Origin: Paractinoplanes abujensis
GTDB taxonomy: Bacteria > Actinomycetota > Actinomycetes > Mycobacteriales > Micromonosporaceae
Direction of reading: 5' to 3'
Assembly: GCF_014204895.1 (NCBI RefSeq)
Contig: NZ_JACHMF010000001.1
Coordinates: 496,001 to 560,000, forward strand
Length of the DNA stretch: 64,000 bases
Below, in pieces: positions 26,452 to 35,005 of the stretch. The notes under the pieces are model-generated. The model searched no databases, had not been told where the DNA came from, and was given only the letters and a program-made list of their open reading frames with translations. Every line of letters starts with the position of its first letter. Within the stretch, counting starts at the first letter, position 1. A program made the translations under genes and the position numbers.

Positions 26452-27330
26452 TCAGCGCAGCCAGGGCACCGACCGGTCGAGCAGTCCCCGGGTCGACAAT
26501 TCGTGCCGCAGCGGAATTTTCTCGTCGATGTATCCGTCCCATCCGACACCCCAATGGTTGGCCGTGTGCGGGGCCTCCCCGAGCAATTGACGTTGCACCG
26601 GGGTGCGATTACGCCACCATTCGGAGTCCTTGTCGATCGGCATGTCGTCGAGCGGCCGGATCCAGCGGTACGTGTACCCGATGAACAGGATCTTGCGGGT
26701 GACGGCGCTGCGGTTGGGTGATCGGGAGTGCCAGAGCCGCCGGTCGAAGATGAAGCAGTCGCCCGGGTCGGCCGTGATCTCCATGGTCCCGCGGGGGTCC
26801 CCGCCGCCCGCGGGTCGCTCCAGCGTGTTGTTGAGGTGGCTGCCCGGGATCACCTTGGTCGCACCCCGCCCGGTGCGCGACAGGTCCGAGAGCACGTACG
26901 CCACCTTGAGCGAGAACATCGGCCGGGCGTGCTCCCCGCCGAGGGTCTCGGGGTCGCTGTTCTGCCGGTATCCGTCCTGGTGCCAGCCCCACGCCGGCTC
27001 GTTCTCGAACGGATTGGGCGGTGTCACGTCCAGGTGGTTGTGGTGGGTGTAGATGTTCCAGCCGGCCAGCCCCCACACGTACGGGAAGGTGGCCGGGACG
27101 GTCAGCAGCTCGCCGAACTCCTCGTCGCGCGGCAGGAAGCCGAGCAGGTGCAGGGTGCCGTCGGGCTTGAGCCGGCCGGCTTCGCGTTCCTGCGCGTAGA
27201 CCCGGTCGACGGCGGCCTCGAGCCGGGCCCGGCGCTCCTCGTCGAGGGCGTTGCGGACCACCAGCACCCCGTCGTTCAAAAATTGATTCCGCTGCTCCTC
27301 GGTGATGGCCTCGAATCCCGTTTCTTGCAT
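26452..27330 (-). CDS. Phytanoyl-CoA dioxygenase (PhyH) family Fe(II)/2-oxoglutarate oxygenase
   Basis: 292 residues, ATG at 27330 preceded by GGGGGA. The iron-binding facial triad is visible as His117-x-Asp119 (WGWHQDGYRQ) and His201 (RRLWHSRSPN), with Arg207 or Arg212 available for 2-oxoglutarate. These enzymes hydroxylate small molecules, including ectoine, fatty acyl chains and natural products; the substrate here is unknown. It is divergent from a sugar isomerase-like and a GSDH-like gene and shares an operator-like palindrome with them. Confidence 0.87.
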   Translation of the reverse strand: MQETGFEAITEEQRNQFLNDGVLVVRNALDEERRARLEAAVDRVYAQEREAGRLKPDGTLHLLGFLPRDEEFGELLTVPATFPYVWGLAGWNIYTHHNHLDVTPPNPFENEPAWGWHQDGYRQNSDPETLGGEHARPMFSLKVAYVLSDLSRTGRGATKVIPGSHLNNTLERPAGGGDPRGTMEITADPGDCFIFDRRLWHSRSPNRSAVTRKILFIGYTYRWIRPLDDMPIDKDSEWWRNRTPVQRQLLGEAPHTANHWGVGWDGYIDEKIPLRHELSTRGLLDRSVPWLR

Positions 27331-27355
27331 TGTTCCGGTCCCCCTGTCGAGTTTT

Positions 27356-27368
27356 GTTCCCTGGGAAC
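27356..27368. promoter_or_regulatory. GTTCCC palindrome near the PhyH start
   Basis: GTTCCCTGGGAAC is a perfect 6-1-6 inverted repeat 25 bp upstream of the PhyH start codon. It matches a second site at 27518-27530. Confidence 0.55.
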
Positions 27369-27517
27369 TCGGCGCGCTTGATGGGTAAGACGCGGCTCGG
27401 TGGGGTGCGCGTTGCAGTTGTCGAAACACTTCGAAGCAACGCGGCTCGCGGGCACTCAGCGTGACGGAGAGTTTTGCCCGGCCGCGGGAAACTTTTGCTG
27501 GATCTGAAGAAACTTAG

Positions 27518-27530
27518 GTTCCCTCCGAAC
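27518..27530. promoter_or_regulatory. GTTCCC-type site near the isomerase promoter
   Basis: GTTCCCTCCGAAC matches the 27356 palindrome at 11 of 13 positions and lies about 50 bp before the isomerase start. The two sites flank the divergent promoter region, suggesting one regulator for both transcripts. Confidence 0.5.
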
Positions 27531-27578
27531 GAAACACCTGCGTAATGTATCGAGCGATGTCGTTCAAAGGAGACCGCA

Positions 27579-28487
27579 ATGCCGCAGTCATTGAATCGCC
27601 GTCAGCTACTCGGCGCCGCAGCCGCAGCCGGCGCCGCGGCCACCCTCGCAGTGCCGGGCGCCGCGCAGGCGGGCGGTTCGCACTCGTCGTCCCGGCGGGT
27701 TCCGCGTGACCAGATCAGCGTGCAGCTCTACACCCTGCGCAACCAGCTGACCATCGACCTGGAGGCGAGCCTCGCGGAGCTCGCCGAGATCGGCTACAAG
27801 CGGGTCGAGCACGCCGGGTTCGTCGGCCGCACGGCCGCTCAGTTCCGGGCTGCCCTCGACGCCGCCGGCCTGCGCGCCACCTCGGGCCACGTCGGCATTC
27901 CGCAGCCGTTCGACGCGAACACCTGGGAGAAGGCCCTCCAGGACGCCAACGTCGTCGGCAACAAGTTCATCGTCCACCCGTTCTTCGGGCAGGGCGCCAA
28001 CGGCCCGATCCGTGACGCGGCCGTCTACCGCGCCTTCGCGGCCGACCTCAACAAGGCCGGCAAGCTGGCCAAGCGGGCCGGGCTGTCGTTCGGCTACCAC
28101 AACCACCACGCCGAGTTCTTCCGGCAGACCGGCACCAAGCTCACCGGCTTCGACATCCTGACCGGCGAGACCGACGACCGCTACGTGCACCTCGAGGTCG
28201 ACCTGTTCTGGGCGTTCCGCGGGGCCAACGACCCGGTCGACCTGATCAAGAAGAACCGGGGCCGGATCAAGCAGGTGCACGTCAAGGACCTTGACGCCAA
28301 CGCCAGCTTCGCCGACCCGGGCGACGGCCTGATCGATTTCGGCCGCATCTTCCAGAACTCGAAGGAGGCCGGGCTCATCGAGTACATCGTGGAACGCGAC
28401 GACGCGGGATCGCCGCCGCGCACCCCCGCCGACGCCTTGGTCACGGCCGAGCGCGGCTTCGACTTCCTCGACGGGCTGCGGTTCTGA
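27579..28487 (+). CDS. Tat-exported sugar phosphate isomerase/epimerase-like protein
   Basis: 302 residues with AAAGGAG upstream. The N-terminus MPQSLNRRQLLGAAAAAGAAA is a twin-arginine signal ending near AQA. The mature protein is an AP-endonuclease-2/xylose-isomerase-like TIM barrel: ISVQLYTLRNQL, YNHH-type metal ligands in GYHNHHAEF, Glu in HLEVDLFW and VHVKDLD. Such secreted barrels accompany sugar dehydrogenases in sugar or cyclitol catabolism. The stop overlaps the next start (TGATG), so the two genes are translationally coupled. Confidence 0.88.
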   Translation: MPQSLNRRQLLGAAAAAGAAATLAVPGAAQAGGSHSSSRRVPRDQISVQLYTLRNQLTIDLEASLAELAEIGYKRVEHAGFVGRTAAQFRAALDAAGLRATSGHVGIPQPFDANTWEKALQDANVVGNKFIVHPFFGQGANGPIRDAAVYRAFAADLNKAGKLAKRAGLSFGYHNHHAEFFRQTGTKLTGFDILTGETDDRYVHLEVDLFWAFRGANDPVDLIKKNRGRIKQVHVKDLDANASFADPGDGLIDFGRIFQNSKEAGLIEYIVERDDAGSPPRTPADALVTAERGFDFLDGLRF

Positions 28488-30562
28488 TGCGCCGCCTCAC
28501 CGTTCTCAGCATCGTCGGCGCGGCGCTGCTCGTGGTGCCTTCGGCCGCCGTGGCCGGGCCCTCTCAGCCCAGCCAGCCGCTGCCGCCGTCGTCCGACTTC
28601 CAGAAGGTCACGCTCAACGACTTCCCGGGCGAGCCCATCGCGATCGCGGTGCTGCCCGACCGCCGGGTGCTGCACACGGCCCGCGGCGGCGAGGTCCGCA
28701 TCCACGAGCCCGCCACGGGCCGCAACGTGCTGGCCGCGACGATCCCGGTCTACCTGCACGACGAGGAGGGTGTGCAGGGTATCGCGGTCGACGACGACTT
28801 CGAGCGCAACAAGTGGGTCTACGTCTACTACTCGCCGCCGCTGAACACGCCGTCCGACGACCCCAACACCCCGCAGGTCAACGAGGGTGACGCGCCCGCC
28901 GAGGGCACGGCGGCGGACTTCGCCCCGTTCAAGGGCTACATGCAGCTCTCGCGCTACAAGCTGCAGGGCAGCACGCTGAACCTGAAGACCGAGCAGAAGA
29001 TCATGCAGGTCGCCACCGACCGCGGTCAGTGCTGCCACGTCGGCGGCAAGATCGACTTCGACAGCAAGGGCAACCTGTACCTGTCGACCGGTGACGACAG
29101 CAACCCGTTCTTCTCCGACGGCTACGCCCCGATCGACGAGCGCGCGAACCGCAACCCGGTCTTCGACGCTCAGCGCACCGCGGCCAACACCAACGACCTG
29201 CGCGGCAAGGTCCTGCGCATCAAGGTGAACAGCAGCGGCAAGTACTCGATCCCCCGTGGCAACCTCTTCAAGCCGGGCACCCCCAAGACCCGGCCCGAGA
29301 TCTACGCCATGGGTCTGCGCAACCCGTTCCGGTTCACTGTGGATCCCCGTACGGACGTGGTCTACGTCGGCGACTACTCGCCCGACGCGCAGAACGCGAA
29401 CCCGGCGCGGGGCCCGGCCGGTCAGGGCCGCTGGGTGGCCATCGACAAGCCCGCCAACTACGGCTGGCCCTACTGCGTGGCCCCCGACCAGCCGTACGTG
29501 GACTACGACTTCGCCACCGGCACCAGCGGCGCGCCGTTCAACTGCGCCAAGCCGGTCAACGAGTCGCCCAACAACACCGGCCTGAAGAACCTCCCGCCGG
29601 TCGAGAAGCCCGAGGTCATCTACGGCTACGGCGCCAGCGCGCAGTTCCCGGAGCTGGGCACGGGTGGCATCGGCCCGATGGGCGGTCCGGCCTACGAGTA
29701 CGACAAGCGGTCGCGCTCGCAGATCAAGTGGCCGCAGGCGTTCGACGGCAAGCCGCTGTTCGCCGAGTGGACCCGCGACTACGTCAAGGCGTTCACGCTG
29801 GACCGCCGCAACCAGGTGACGAAGATCGAACCGGTGCTGCCGGAGCTGGTCTTCGACAACCCGATGGACCTCGAGTTCGGCCCCGACGGCGCGCTCTACG
29901 TCCTCGAGTACGGCGACGGGTACTTCAACGAGAACCCGGACGCCCAGCTGTCCCGCTTCGACTACGTACGGGGCAACCGCACGCCGATCCCGAAGGTGTC
30001 GGCCACCCCGACGTCGGGCCAGGCGCCGCTGACGGTTCAGTTCTCCAGCGCCGGCACCACCGACCCGGACGGCGACGCGCTGAAGTACGCGTGGTACCTC
30101 GACAACGACAACAAGGTCGACTCCACCGCGCCCAACCCGACCTTCACGTTCACCGCGAACGGCGACTACCGCCCGACGCTGAAGGTCACCGACAGCACCG
30201 GCCGGTCCGCCTCGGCCGAGGTGATCCTGCCGGTCGGCACGGCGGCCCCGGTCGTCGAATTCGTCACCCCGCAGGAGGGCCAGCCGTTCGCCTTCGGTGA
30301 CACGGTGAACTTCGAGGTGCGCGTGACCGATGACGCCCCGGTCGACTGCTCGCGGGTCACCGTGACGTACATCCTCGGGCACGACCAGCACGGGCACCCG
30401 CTCAGCACGGCGTCCGGCTGCACCGGCTCGATCACCACGTTCCTCGACCCGGGGCACGCCGGGGCCGACAACCTGACCGGTGTGTTCGTCGCGTCCTACA
30501 CGGACACCGGCGTCCCGCCGCAGACCGGCCGCGACACCGTGGTTCTCCAGCCGTCCAACTGA
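28487..30562 (+). CDS. Secreted glucose/sorbosone dehydrogenase-like protein with PKD domain
   Basis: 691 residues. The signal peptide runs to about residue 24 (VPSAAVAG). A six-bladed GSDH/PQQ-type beta-propeller spans about 35-500, with GMGLRNPFRFTVDP-like and GYGWPYC-like blade motifs. A PKD domain (about 505-585, DPDGDALKYAWYLDND) and a C-terminal Ig-like domain (about 590-690) follow. Catalysis would be oxidation of a sugar or cyclitol outside the cell, though many family members with PKD domains have no proven substrate. It follows the isomerase gene with a one-base overlap and ends in a perfect palindrome. Confidence 0.87.
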   Translation: MRRLTVLSIVGAALLVVPSAAVAGPSQPSQPLPPSSDFQKVTLNDFPGEPIAIAVLPDRRVLHTARGGEVRIHEPATGRNVLAATIPVYLHDEEGVQGIAVDDDFERNKWVYVYYSPPLNTPSDDPNTPQVNEGDAPAEGTAADFAPFKGYMQLSRYKLQGSTLNLKTEQKIMQVATDRGQCCHVGGKIDFDSKGNLYLSTGDDSNPFFSDGYAPIDERANRNPVFDAQRTAANTNDLRGKVLRIKVNSSGKYSIPRGNLFKPGTPKTRPEIYAMGLRNPFRFTVDPRTDVVYVGDYSPDAQNANPARGPAGQGRWVAIDKPANYGWPYCVAPDQPYVDYDFATGTSGAPFNCAKPVNESPNNTGLKNLPPVEKPEVIYGYGASAQFPELGTGGIGPMGGPAYEYDKRSRSQIKWPQAFDGKPLFAEWTRDYVKAFTLDRRNQVTKIEPVLPELVFDNPMDLEFGPDGALYVLEYGDGYFNENPDAQLSRFDYVRGNRTPIPKVSATPTSGQAPLTVQFSSAGTTDPDGDALKYAWYLDNDNKVDSTAPNPTFTFTANGDYRPTLKVTDSTGRSASAEVILPVGTAAPVVEFVTPQEGQPFAFGDTVNFEVRVTDDAPVDCSRVTVTYILGHDQHGHPLSTASGCTGSITTFLDPGHAGADNLTGVFVASYTDTGVPPQTGRDTVVLQPSN

Positions 30563-30572
30563 GGTAAGCAGC

Positions 30573-30602
30573 GGAAGGCCGGGCCCGCGGGCCCGGCCTT
30601 CC
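30573..30602. terminator. Perfect 30-bp palindrome after the GSDH gene
   Basis: GGAAGGCCGGGCCCG is followed directly by its reverse complement, ten bases after the stop codon. It is an intrinsic-like terminator without a U-tract. Confidence 0.75.
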
Positions 30603-30613
30603 CATTGCGCAAA

Positions 30614-30646
30614 GTTTAACTGTCGTTCTTCTCAGCTTTCTTTCAG
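30614..30646. promoter_or_regulatory. Possible weak PHO box before the first PiT gene
   Basis: Three consecutive 11-base units, GTTTAACTGTC, GTTCTTCTCAG and CTTTCTTTCAG, partly match the streptomycete PHO-box repeat GTTCA-type unit. The match is much weaker than at 32580. Confidence 0.3.
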
Positions 30647-30675
30647 GCGACCATTACCGGGGCAACGCTGACGGT

Positions 30676-31896
30676 GTGACAGAGACAACGGTCATCCTGG
30701 CCCTGGTGGTCGTCACAGCCCTCGGCTTCGACTTCACCAACGGGTTCCACGACACGGCGAACGCGATGGCCACGTCCATCGCCACGGGAGCACTGCGGCC
30801 GAAGGTGGCTGTGGCCCTCTCCGGCATCCTCAACCTGATCGGCGCGTTCCTCTCCGTCGAGGTCGCCCTGACCGTCAGCAACGCGGTCGTCCGGATCCAG
30901 AACTCCGACGGCACACCCAAGGAGACCCTGACCTCCGACGGTGGCACAGCGTTGCTCCTCATCGTCCTGTGCGGCCTCATCGGCGGGATCATCTGGAACC
31001 TGCTGACCTGGCTGCTCGGCCTGCCCTCGAGCTCCTCGCACGCGCTGTTCGGCGGTCTCGTCGGCGCCACCATCGCGGGCCTGGGCTGGGCCGGCGTCAA
31101 CTGGAACGGCGACGGCTCCAAGCTCGACGGCGTCATCGGCAAGGTGATCCTCCCGGCGCTGATGTCCCCGGTGATCGCGGGGCTGGTCGCCGCGGTCGGC
31201 ACGTGGATCATTTACAAGGTCACCGTCGGTGTCGCGGCCCGCTTCACCGACAACGGCTTCCGCTGGGGCCAGATCGGCAGCGCCTCACTCGTCTCGCTCG
31301 CGCACGGCACCAACGACGCGCAGAAGACGATGGGCGTCATCACGCTGGCCCTGATCGCCACCGGCGACTGGACCGACACCAAGAACATCCCGTTCTGGGT
31401 CAAGGCCTCCTGCGCCATTGCGATCGCGCTCGGCACCTACCTGGGCGGGTGGCGGATCATCCGGACGCTCGGCAAGGGCCTGGTCGAGATCGCGCCCCCG
31501 CAGGGCATGGCCGCCGAGTCCGCCTCGGCCGCGGTCATCCTGGCCTCCAGCCACCTCGGCTTCGCCCTGTCGACCACGCACGTGGCGACGGGCTCGATCC
31601 TCGGTTCCGGCGTGGGCAAGCCCGGCGCCCAGGTGCGCTGGCGGGTCGCCGGTCGCATGGTCGCAGCCTGGTTGATCACCCTGCCCTCGGCGGCCGTCGT
31701 CGGTGCGATCATGTGGTGGATCGGGCACCTCCTCGGCGGCGGCCTGCCCGGCGCCCTGATCGTCTTCGTGCTCCTGCTCGGGGCGGCGGGTTACATGTAC
31801 TGGCACTCGCGCAAGACGCCGGTCGACCACGACAACGTCAACGACGAGTGGGACGAGCAGCCGTCCGAGCGCGTCCCCGCCGGCACCGCGAGCTGA
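30676..31896 (+). CDS. pit: PiT-family inorganic phosphate transporter (copy 1)
   Basis: 406 residues, GTG start (VTETTVILALVVVTALGFDFTNG). Both PiT signature repeats are present: GFDFTNGFHDTANAMATSIATGAL near the N-terminus and SLAHGTNDAQKTMGVITLAL near residue 210. There are about ten membrane helices. It imports phosphate, or metal-phosphate, by ion symport at low affinity. The gene is followed by a small membrane protein gene at 31910 and a DUF3349 gene, and is nearly duplicated at 32690. No DUF47/PhoU-like regulator gene, a frequent PiT partner, is present. Confidence 0.93.
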   Translation: MTETTVILALVVVTALGFDFTNGFHDTANAMATSIATGALRPKVAVALSGILNLIGAFLSVEVALTVSNAVVRIQNSDGTPKETLTSDGGTALLLIVLCGLIGGIIWNLLTWLLGLPSSSSHALFGGLVGATIAGLGWAGVNWNGDGSKLDGVIGKVILPALMSPVIAGLVAAVGTWIIYKVTVGVAARFTDNGFRWGQIGSASLVSLAHGTNDAQKTMGVITLALIATGDWTDTKNIPFWVKASCAIAIALGTYLGGWRIIRTLGKGLVEIAPPQGMAAESASAAVILASSHLGFALSTTHVATGSILGSGVGKPGAQVRWRVAGRMVAAWLITLPSAAVVGAIMWWIGHLLGGGLPGALIVFVLLLGAAGYMYWHSRKTPVDHDNVNDEWDEQPSERVPAGTAS

Positions 31897-31909
31897 GAGG
31901 GCCACCGAC

Positions 31910-32206
31910 ATGCACAACTTGGGATTTGCCCTCGAAGGCGCCTGGAAGGTTCTGGCCGCCGGCCTGATTCTCGGCGCCGGTCTGCCCGCCCTGTTCGCGC
32001 TCGGCATCCGCTCGCTCGCCTGGGGAGCGGGCGGCGACGCGGAAGTCGATCACGCCGCGCCCAACCCGGCCGGCAAGGTTCTCGGCTACGTTCTCTTCGC
32101 GGTCGTCATCCTCGGGGTGCTGCTGGGTATCACGTTCATCGTGGCCAGCGGCTTCGGCAAGGCGCTGAGCTTCGAGCACATCTACCCGACGATCGTCGAC
32201 AAGTAG
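31910..32206 (+). CDS. Small two-helix membrane protein linked to PiT (copy 1)
   Basis: 98 residues beginning MHNLGFALEGAWKVLAAG. Two hydrophobic segments (about 10-35 and 58-82) flank a polar loop; the end reads SFEHIYPTIVDK. No family name recognised. It starts 14 bases after the PiT stop codon, and a close homologue follows the second PiT gene at 33904. The loop (residues about 38-55) is longer than in copy 2, while both helices and the C-terminus are nearly identical. The paired duplication suggests a subunit or regulator of the transporter. Confidence 0.8.
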   Translation: MHNLGFALEGAWKVLAAGLILGAGLPALFALGIRSLAWGAGGDAEVDHAAPNPAGKVLGYVLFAVVILGVLLGITFIVASGFGKALSFEHIYPTIVDK

Positions 32207-32215
32207 GGGACGGCA

Positions 32216-32533
32216 GTGACCGACAACCGCTCCAACTTCCTGACCCGTACGGTGGGCTGGCTGCGCGCGGGCTACCCGACCGGGGTGCCGCGCCAGGACT
32301 ACGTGGCCCTGCTCGGTGTGCTGCGCCGCAAGCTCACCGAGGACGAGATTCGCAAGATCGCCGCCGATCTGGCCGAGACCTCGCTGACCAGCGACGACCC
32401 GATCACCGGGGACGACATCGAGGCCATGATCAGCGACTCGATGCTGCAGGACGCCACACCCGCCGACGTGGCGCGGGTGTCGGCCCACCTGGCGGCCGGC
32501 GGCTGGCCCCTGGCGGACCCGCCCACCGAGTGA
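32216..32533 (+). CDS. DUF3349 family protein
   Basis: 105 residues, GTG start ten bases after the preceding stop. All-helical, with GWLRAGYPTGVPRQDYVALLGVLRRKLTEDE followed by TGDDIEAMISDSMLQDATPADVARVSAHLAAGGWPL, the pattern of the actinobacterial DUF3349 family. Its function is unknown; structures of mycobacterial members show small helical bundles. It ends the first PiT operon; there is no copy after the second PiT. Confidence 0.8.
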   Translation: MTDNRSNFLTRTVGWLRAGYPTGVPRQDYVALLGVLRRKLTEDEIRKIAADLAETSLTSDDPITGDDIEAMISDSMLQDATPADVARVSAHLAAGGWPLADPPTE

Positions 32534-32552
32534 CATTCCGCACGAGAGCTTG

Positions 32553-32576
32553 CGGCCGGGCCTCCGGACCCGGCCG
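32553..32576. terminator. Hairpin after the DUF3349 gene
   Basis: CGGCCGGG (32553-32560) and CCCGGCCG (32569-32576) form an 8-bp stem with an eight-base loop, 20 bases after the stop codon and four bases before the PHO box. Confidence 0.5.
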
Positions 32577-32579
32577 TAA

Positions 32580-32601
32580 GGTGAACTGCAGGTGAACGAG
32601 C
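32580..32601. promoter_or_regulatory. PHO box upstream of the second PiT gene
   Basis: GGTGAACTGCA and GGTGAACGAGC are two adjacent 11-base direct repeats; the other strand reads GTTCACC twice, 11 bases apart. This is the spacing and core of the PhoP-binding direct repeat unit in Streptomyces. It lies about 90 bp before the GTG at 32690. PiT genes of Streptomyces are reported to be PhoP-controlled, so phosphate-dependent regulation is likely. Confidence 0.78.
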
Positions 32602-32689
32602 AGTGATCGGCTCGGTAACTGGGACGTAATATCAAATTCACAGAAGTTGAACTCTTCTGGTCCGATCTTTCAGCCCTGATTCTGACGGG

Positions 32690-33907
32690 GTGACAGAGAC
32701 ATCGGTGATCCTGGCCCTGGTGGTGATCACGGCCCTCGGCTTCGACTTCACCAACGGGTTCCACGACACGGCGAACGCGATGGCCACCTCCATCGCCACC
32801 CGCGCCCTGCGGCCCAAAACGGCCGTCGCGCTCTCCGGCATCCTCAACCTCATCGGCGCCTTCCTGTCGGTCGAGGTTGCCCTGACCGTCAGCAACGCGG
32901 TCGTGCGCATCCAGAACCCGGACGGGACACCCAAGGCCTCGCTGCTGGCCGACGGCGGCACGGCCCTGCTGCTGATCGTGCTGGCCGGCCTGATCGGCGG
33001 CATCGTCTGGAACCTGCTGACCTGGCTGCTCGGCCTGCCCTCGAGCTCCTCGCACGCGCTGTTCGGTGGCCTCGTCGGCGCCACCATCGCGGGCCTGGGC
33101 TGGGCCGGTGTCAACTGGAACGGCAACGGCAGCAAACTCGACGGTGTGGTCGGCAAGGTGATCCTGCCCGCCCTCATCTCACCGGTGATCGCGGGCTTGG
33201 TCGCCGCCGTGGGCACCTGGCTGATCTACAAGATCACTGTGGGGGTGGCCCAGCGGTTCACCGAGAACGGCTTCCGGTGGGGCCAGATCGGCAGCGCCTC
33301 GCTGGTCTCGCTGGCCCACGGCACCAACGACGCGCAGAAGACGATGGGCGTCATCACGCTGGCCCTGATCGCGGCCGGCGACTGGACCGACACCGGGAAC
33401 ATCCCGTTCTGGGTCAAGGCGGCCTGCGCGATCGCCATCGCGCTGGGCACCTACCTGGGCGGGTGGCGGATCATCCGGACGCTCGGCAAGGGTCTGGTGG
33501 AGATCGCCCCGCCGCAGGGCATGGCCGCGGAATCCTCGTCGGCCGCGGTCATCCTGGCCTCCAGCCACCTCGGCTTCGCCCTGTCGACCACGCACGTGGC
33601 GACGGGCTCGATCCTCGGCTCGGGAGTGGGCAAGCCCGGCGCGCAGGTGCGCTGGCGGGTGGCCGGCCGGATGGTCGCGACCTGGCTGATCACGCTGCCC
33701 GCGGCGGCCGTGGTGGGCGCGCTGATGTGGTACCTCGGCGACTTCGTGGGCGGGGTCGCGGGCGCGATCGTCATCTTCGTCCTGCTGCTGCTCGCGGCAG
33801 CCGGGATGTGGCTGCGGTCCCGGGTCGCCCCGATCGACCACAACAACGTCAACGACGAGTGGGACCCCGCGGTCCCCGTCCCGGCGGAGAAGGTGGCGGC
33901 CCGATGA
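32690..33907 (+). CDS. pit: PiT-family inorganic phosphate transporter (copy 2)
   Basis: 405 residues, GTG start within GGGGTGACAGAGAC. It is nearly identical to copy 1 through the membrane core, including GFDFTNGFHDTANAMATSIA and SLAHGTNDAQKTMGVITLAL, and diverges mainly in the last 60 residues and in short loops. Its stop overlaps the next ATG (ATGA). A strong PHO box upstream of this copy and only a weak candidate before copy 1 suggest different phosphate responses. Confidence 0.93.
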   Translation: MTETSVILALVVITALGFDFTNGFHDTANAMATSIATRALRPKTAVALSGILNLIGAFLSVEVALTVSNAVVRIQNPDGTPKASLLADGGTALLLIVLAGLIGGIVWNLLTWLLGLPSSSSHALFGGLVGATIAGLGWAGVNWNGNGSKLDGVVGKVILPALISPVIAGLVAAVGTWLIYKITVGVAQRFTENGFRWGQIGSASLVSLAHGTNDAQKTMGVITLALIAAGDWTDTGNIPFWVKAACAIAIALGTYLGGWRIIRTLGKGLVEIAPPQGMAAESSSAAVILASSHLGFALSTTHVATGSILGSGVGKPGAQVRWRVAGRMVATWLITLPAAAVVGALMWYLGDFVGGVAGAIVIFVLLLLAAAGMWLRSRVAPIDHNNVNDEWDPAVPVPAEKVAAR

Positions 33908-34161
33908 GCAACCTCGGATTCGCCCTCGAAGGCGCGTGGAAGGTGCTGGCGGCCGGGCTGGTCCTGGGGGCGGGACTGCCGGCGTTGTTCGCGCTGGGCA
34001 TTCGTGCGCTCGCCGGTGGTCGCCGGGGCAAGCCCATCGCGTACGGGCTCTTCGCCGTCGTCATTCTCGGGGTGCTGCTGGGAATCACGTTCATCGTGGC
34101 CAGCGGCTTCGGCAAGACGATCAGCTTCGAGCACGTCTATCCGACAGTCGTCGACAAGTAA
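33904..34161 (+). CDS. Small two-helix membrane protein linked to PiT (copy 2)
   Basis: 85 residues, MSNLGFALEGAWKVLAAG, coupled to PiT copy 2 by an ATGA overlap. It is the same protein as 31910-32206 with a shorter, basic loop (GGRRGKPIAYG). Both helices and the C-terminal SFEHVYPTVVDK are conserved. Its last 25 bases overlap the 3' end of the convergent SDR gene. Confidence 0.8.
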   Translation: MSNLGFALEGAWKVLAAGLVLGAGLPALFALGIRALAGGRRGKPIAYGLFAVVILGVLLGITFIVASGFGKTISFEHVYPTVVDK

Positions 34162-34985
34162 CGGACCCCGGTCAGCCGCTCCGAGACCGACCACAGGCGC
34201 TCCGCGACCCGCGGATCGGTGGCTTTGCGGGCGGGCTGGACGACGCGCGGGGCGCCCCGCATCTCGCCGAGCCCGCCCGGACCGATGAACTGGCCGCCCG
34301 TCACCGCCGGATCGGTCGCGGCGAACACCGTGGGCCGCGCGCCCTCCTCGGCCGAGGCGGCCAGGAACCGGTTGCCGAGCAGCAGAGCCCGCCGATAGAG
34401 GCCCGGCTGAGTCTTGGCCTGCAGGCTGGTCGCCGCGTAACCCGGGTGGGCCAGCACACTGCGCAGCGACGAGCCCCGCAGCCGGCGCTGCAGCTCCAGG
34501 CCGAACACGACGTTGGCCAGTTTCGACTGGTTGTAAGCGGTGCCGTGACGATAGCCGTGCTCGGCGTTCAGATCGTCGAAGTCGAGGCGGCCCCGTTTGT
34601 GCAGGGTCGAGCTGACCGTGACGACCCGGTCGGCGATGCGGTCGAGCAGCAGGCCGGTCAGCGCGAAATGGGCCAGGTGGTTGACCGCGAACTGCAACTC
34701 GAACCCCTGGGCGCTGAGCGTGCGCGGCAGCCCCATCACGCCCGCGTTGTTGATGAGCACGTCGGCCCGTTCGATCCCGTCGGCGAAGGCGCGCACCGAA
34801 GCGAGGTCGGCCAGATCGACCACACGCACCTCGCTGCTCCCGCCGGTCAGGCGGGTTTGCGCTTCCCGGCCCTTGTTCCCATCCCGTACGGCCATGATGA
34901 CGTGAGCGCCGCGGTCGGTGAGCGCTTTCGTCGTCGCAAAACCCAGCCCGCTGTTGGCCCCGGTGATGACATAAGTCTTCGTCAT
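34137..34985 (-). CDS. Short-chain dehydrogenase/reductase
   Basis: 282 residues starting MTKTYVITGANSGLGFATTKAL. The cofactor motif is TGANSGLG, with NNAGVMG, the catalytic YNQSK and a Ser in VTVSSTLHKRG. It resembles retinol-dehydrogenase-like SDRs of actinobacteria; the substrate is unknown. MRRMTK nine bases upstream is an alternative start. It is divergent from a TetR gene with a perfect operator between them, so it is probably induced by a ligand of that repressor. Confidence 0.9.
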   Translation of the reverse strand: MTKTYVITGANSGLGFATTKALTDRGAHVIMAVRDGNKGREAQTRLTGGSSEVRVVDLADLASVRAFADGIERADVLINNAGVMGLPRTLSAQGFELQFAVNHLAHFALTGLLLDRIADRVVTVSSTLHKRGRLDFDDLNAEHGYRHGTAYNQSKLANVVFGLELQRRLRGSSLRSVLAHPGYAATSLQAKTQPGLYRRALLLGNRFLAASAEEGARPTVFAATDPAVTGGQFIGPGGLGEMRGAPRVVQPARKATDPRVAERLWSVSERLTGVRYLSTTVG

Positions 34986-35005
34986 GCGCCTCATCGTGCC
35001 CTTGC

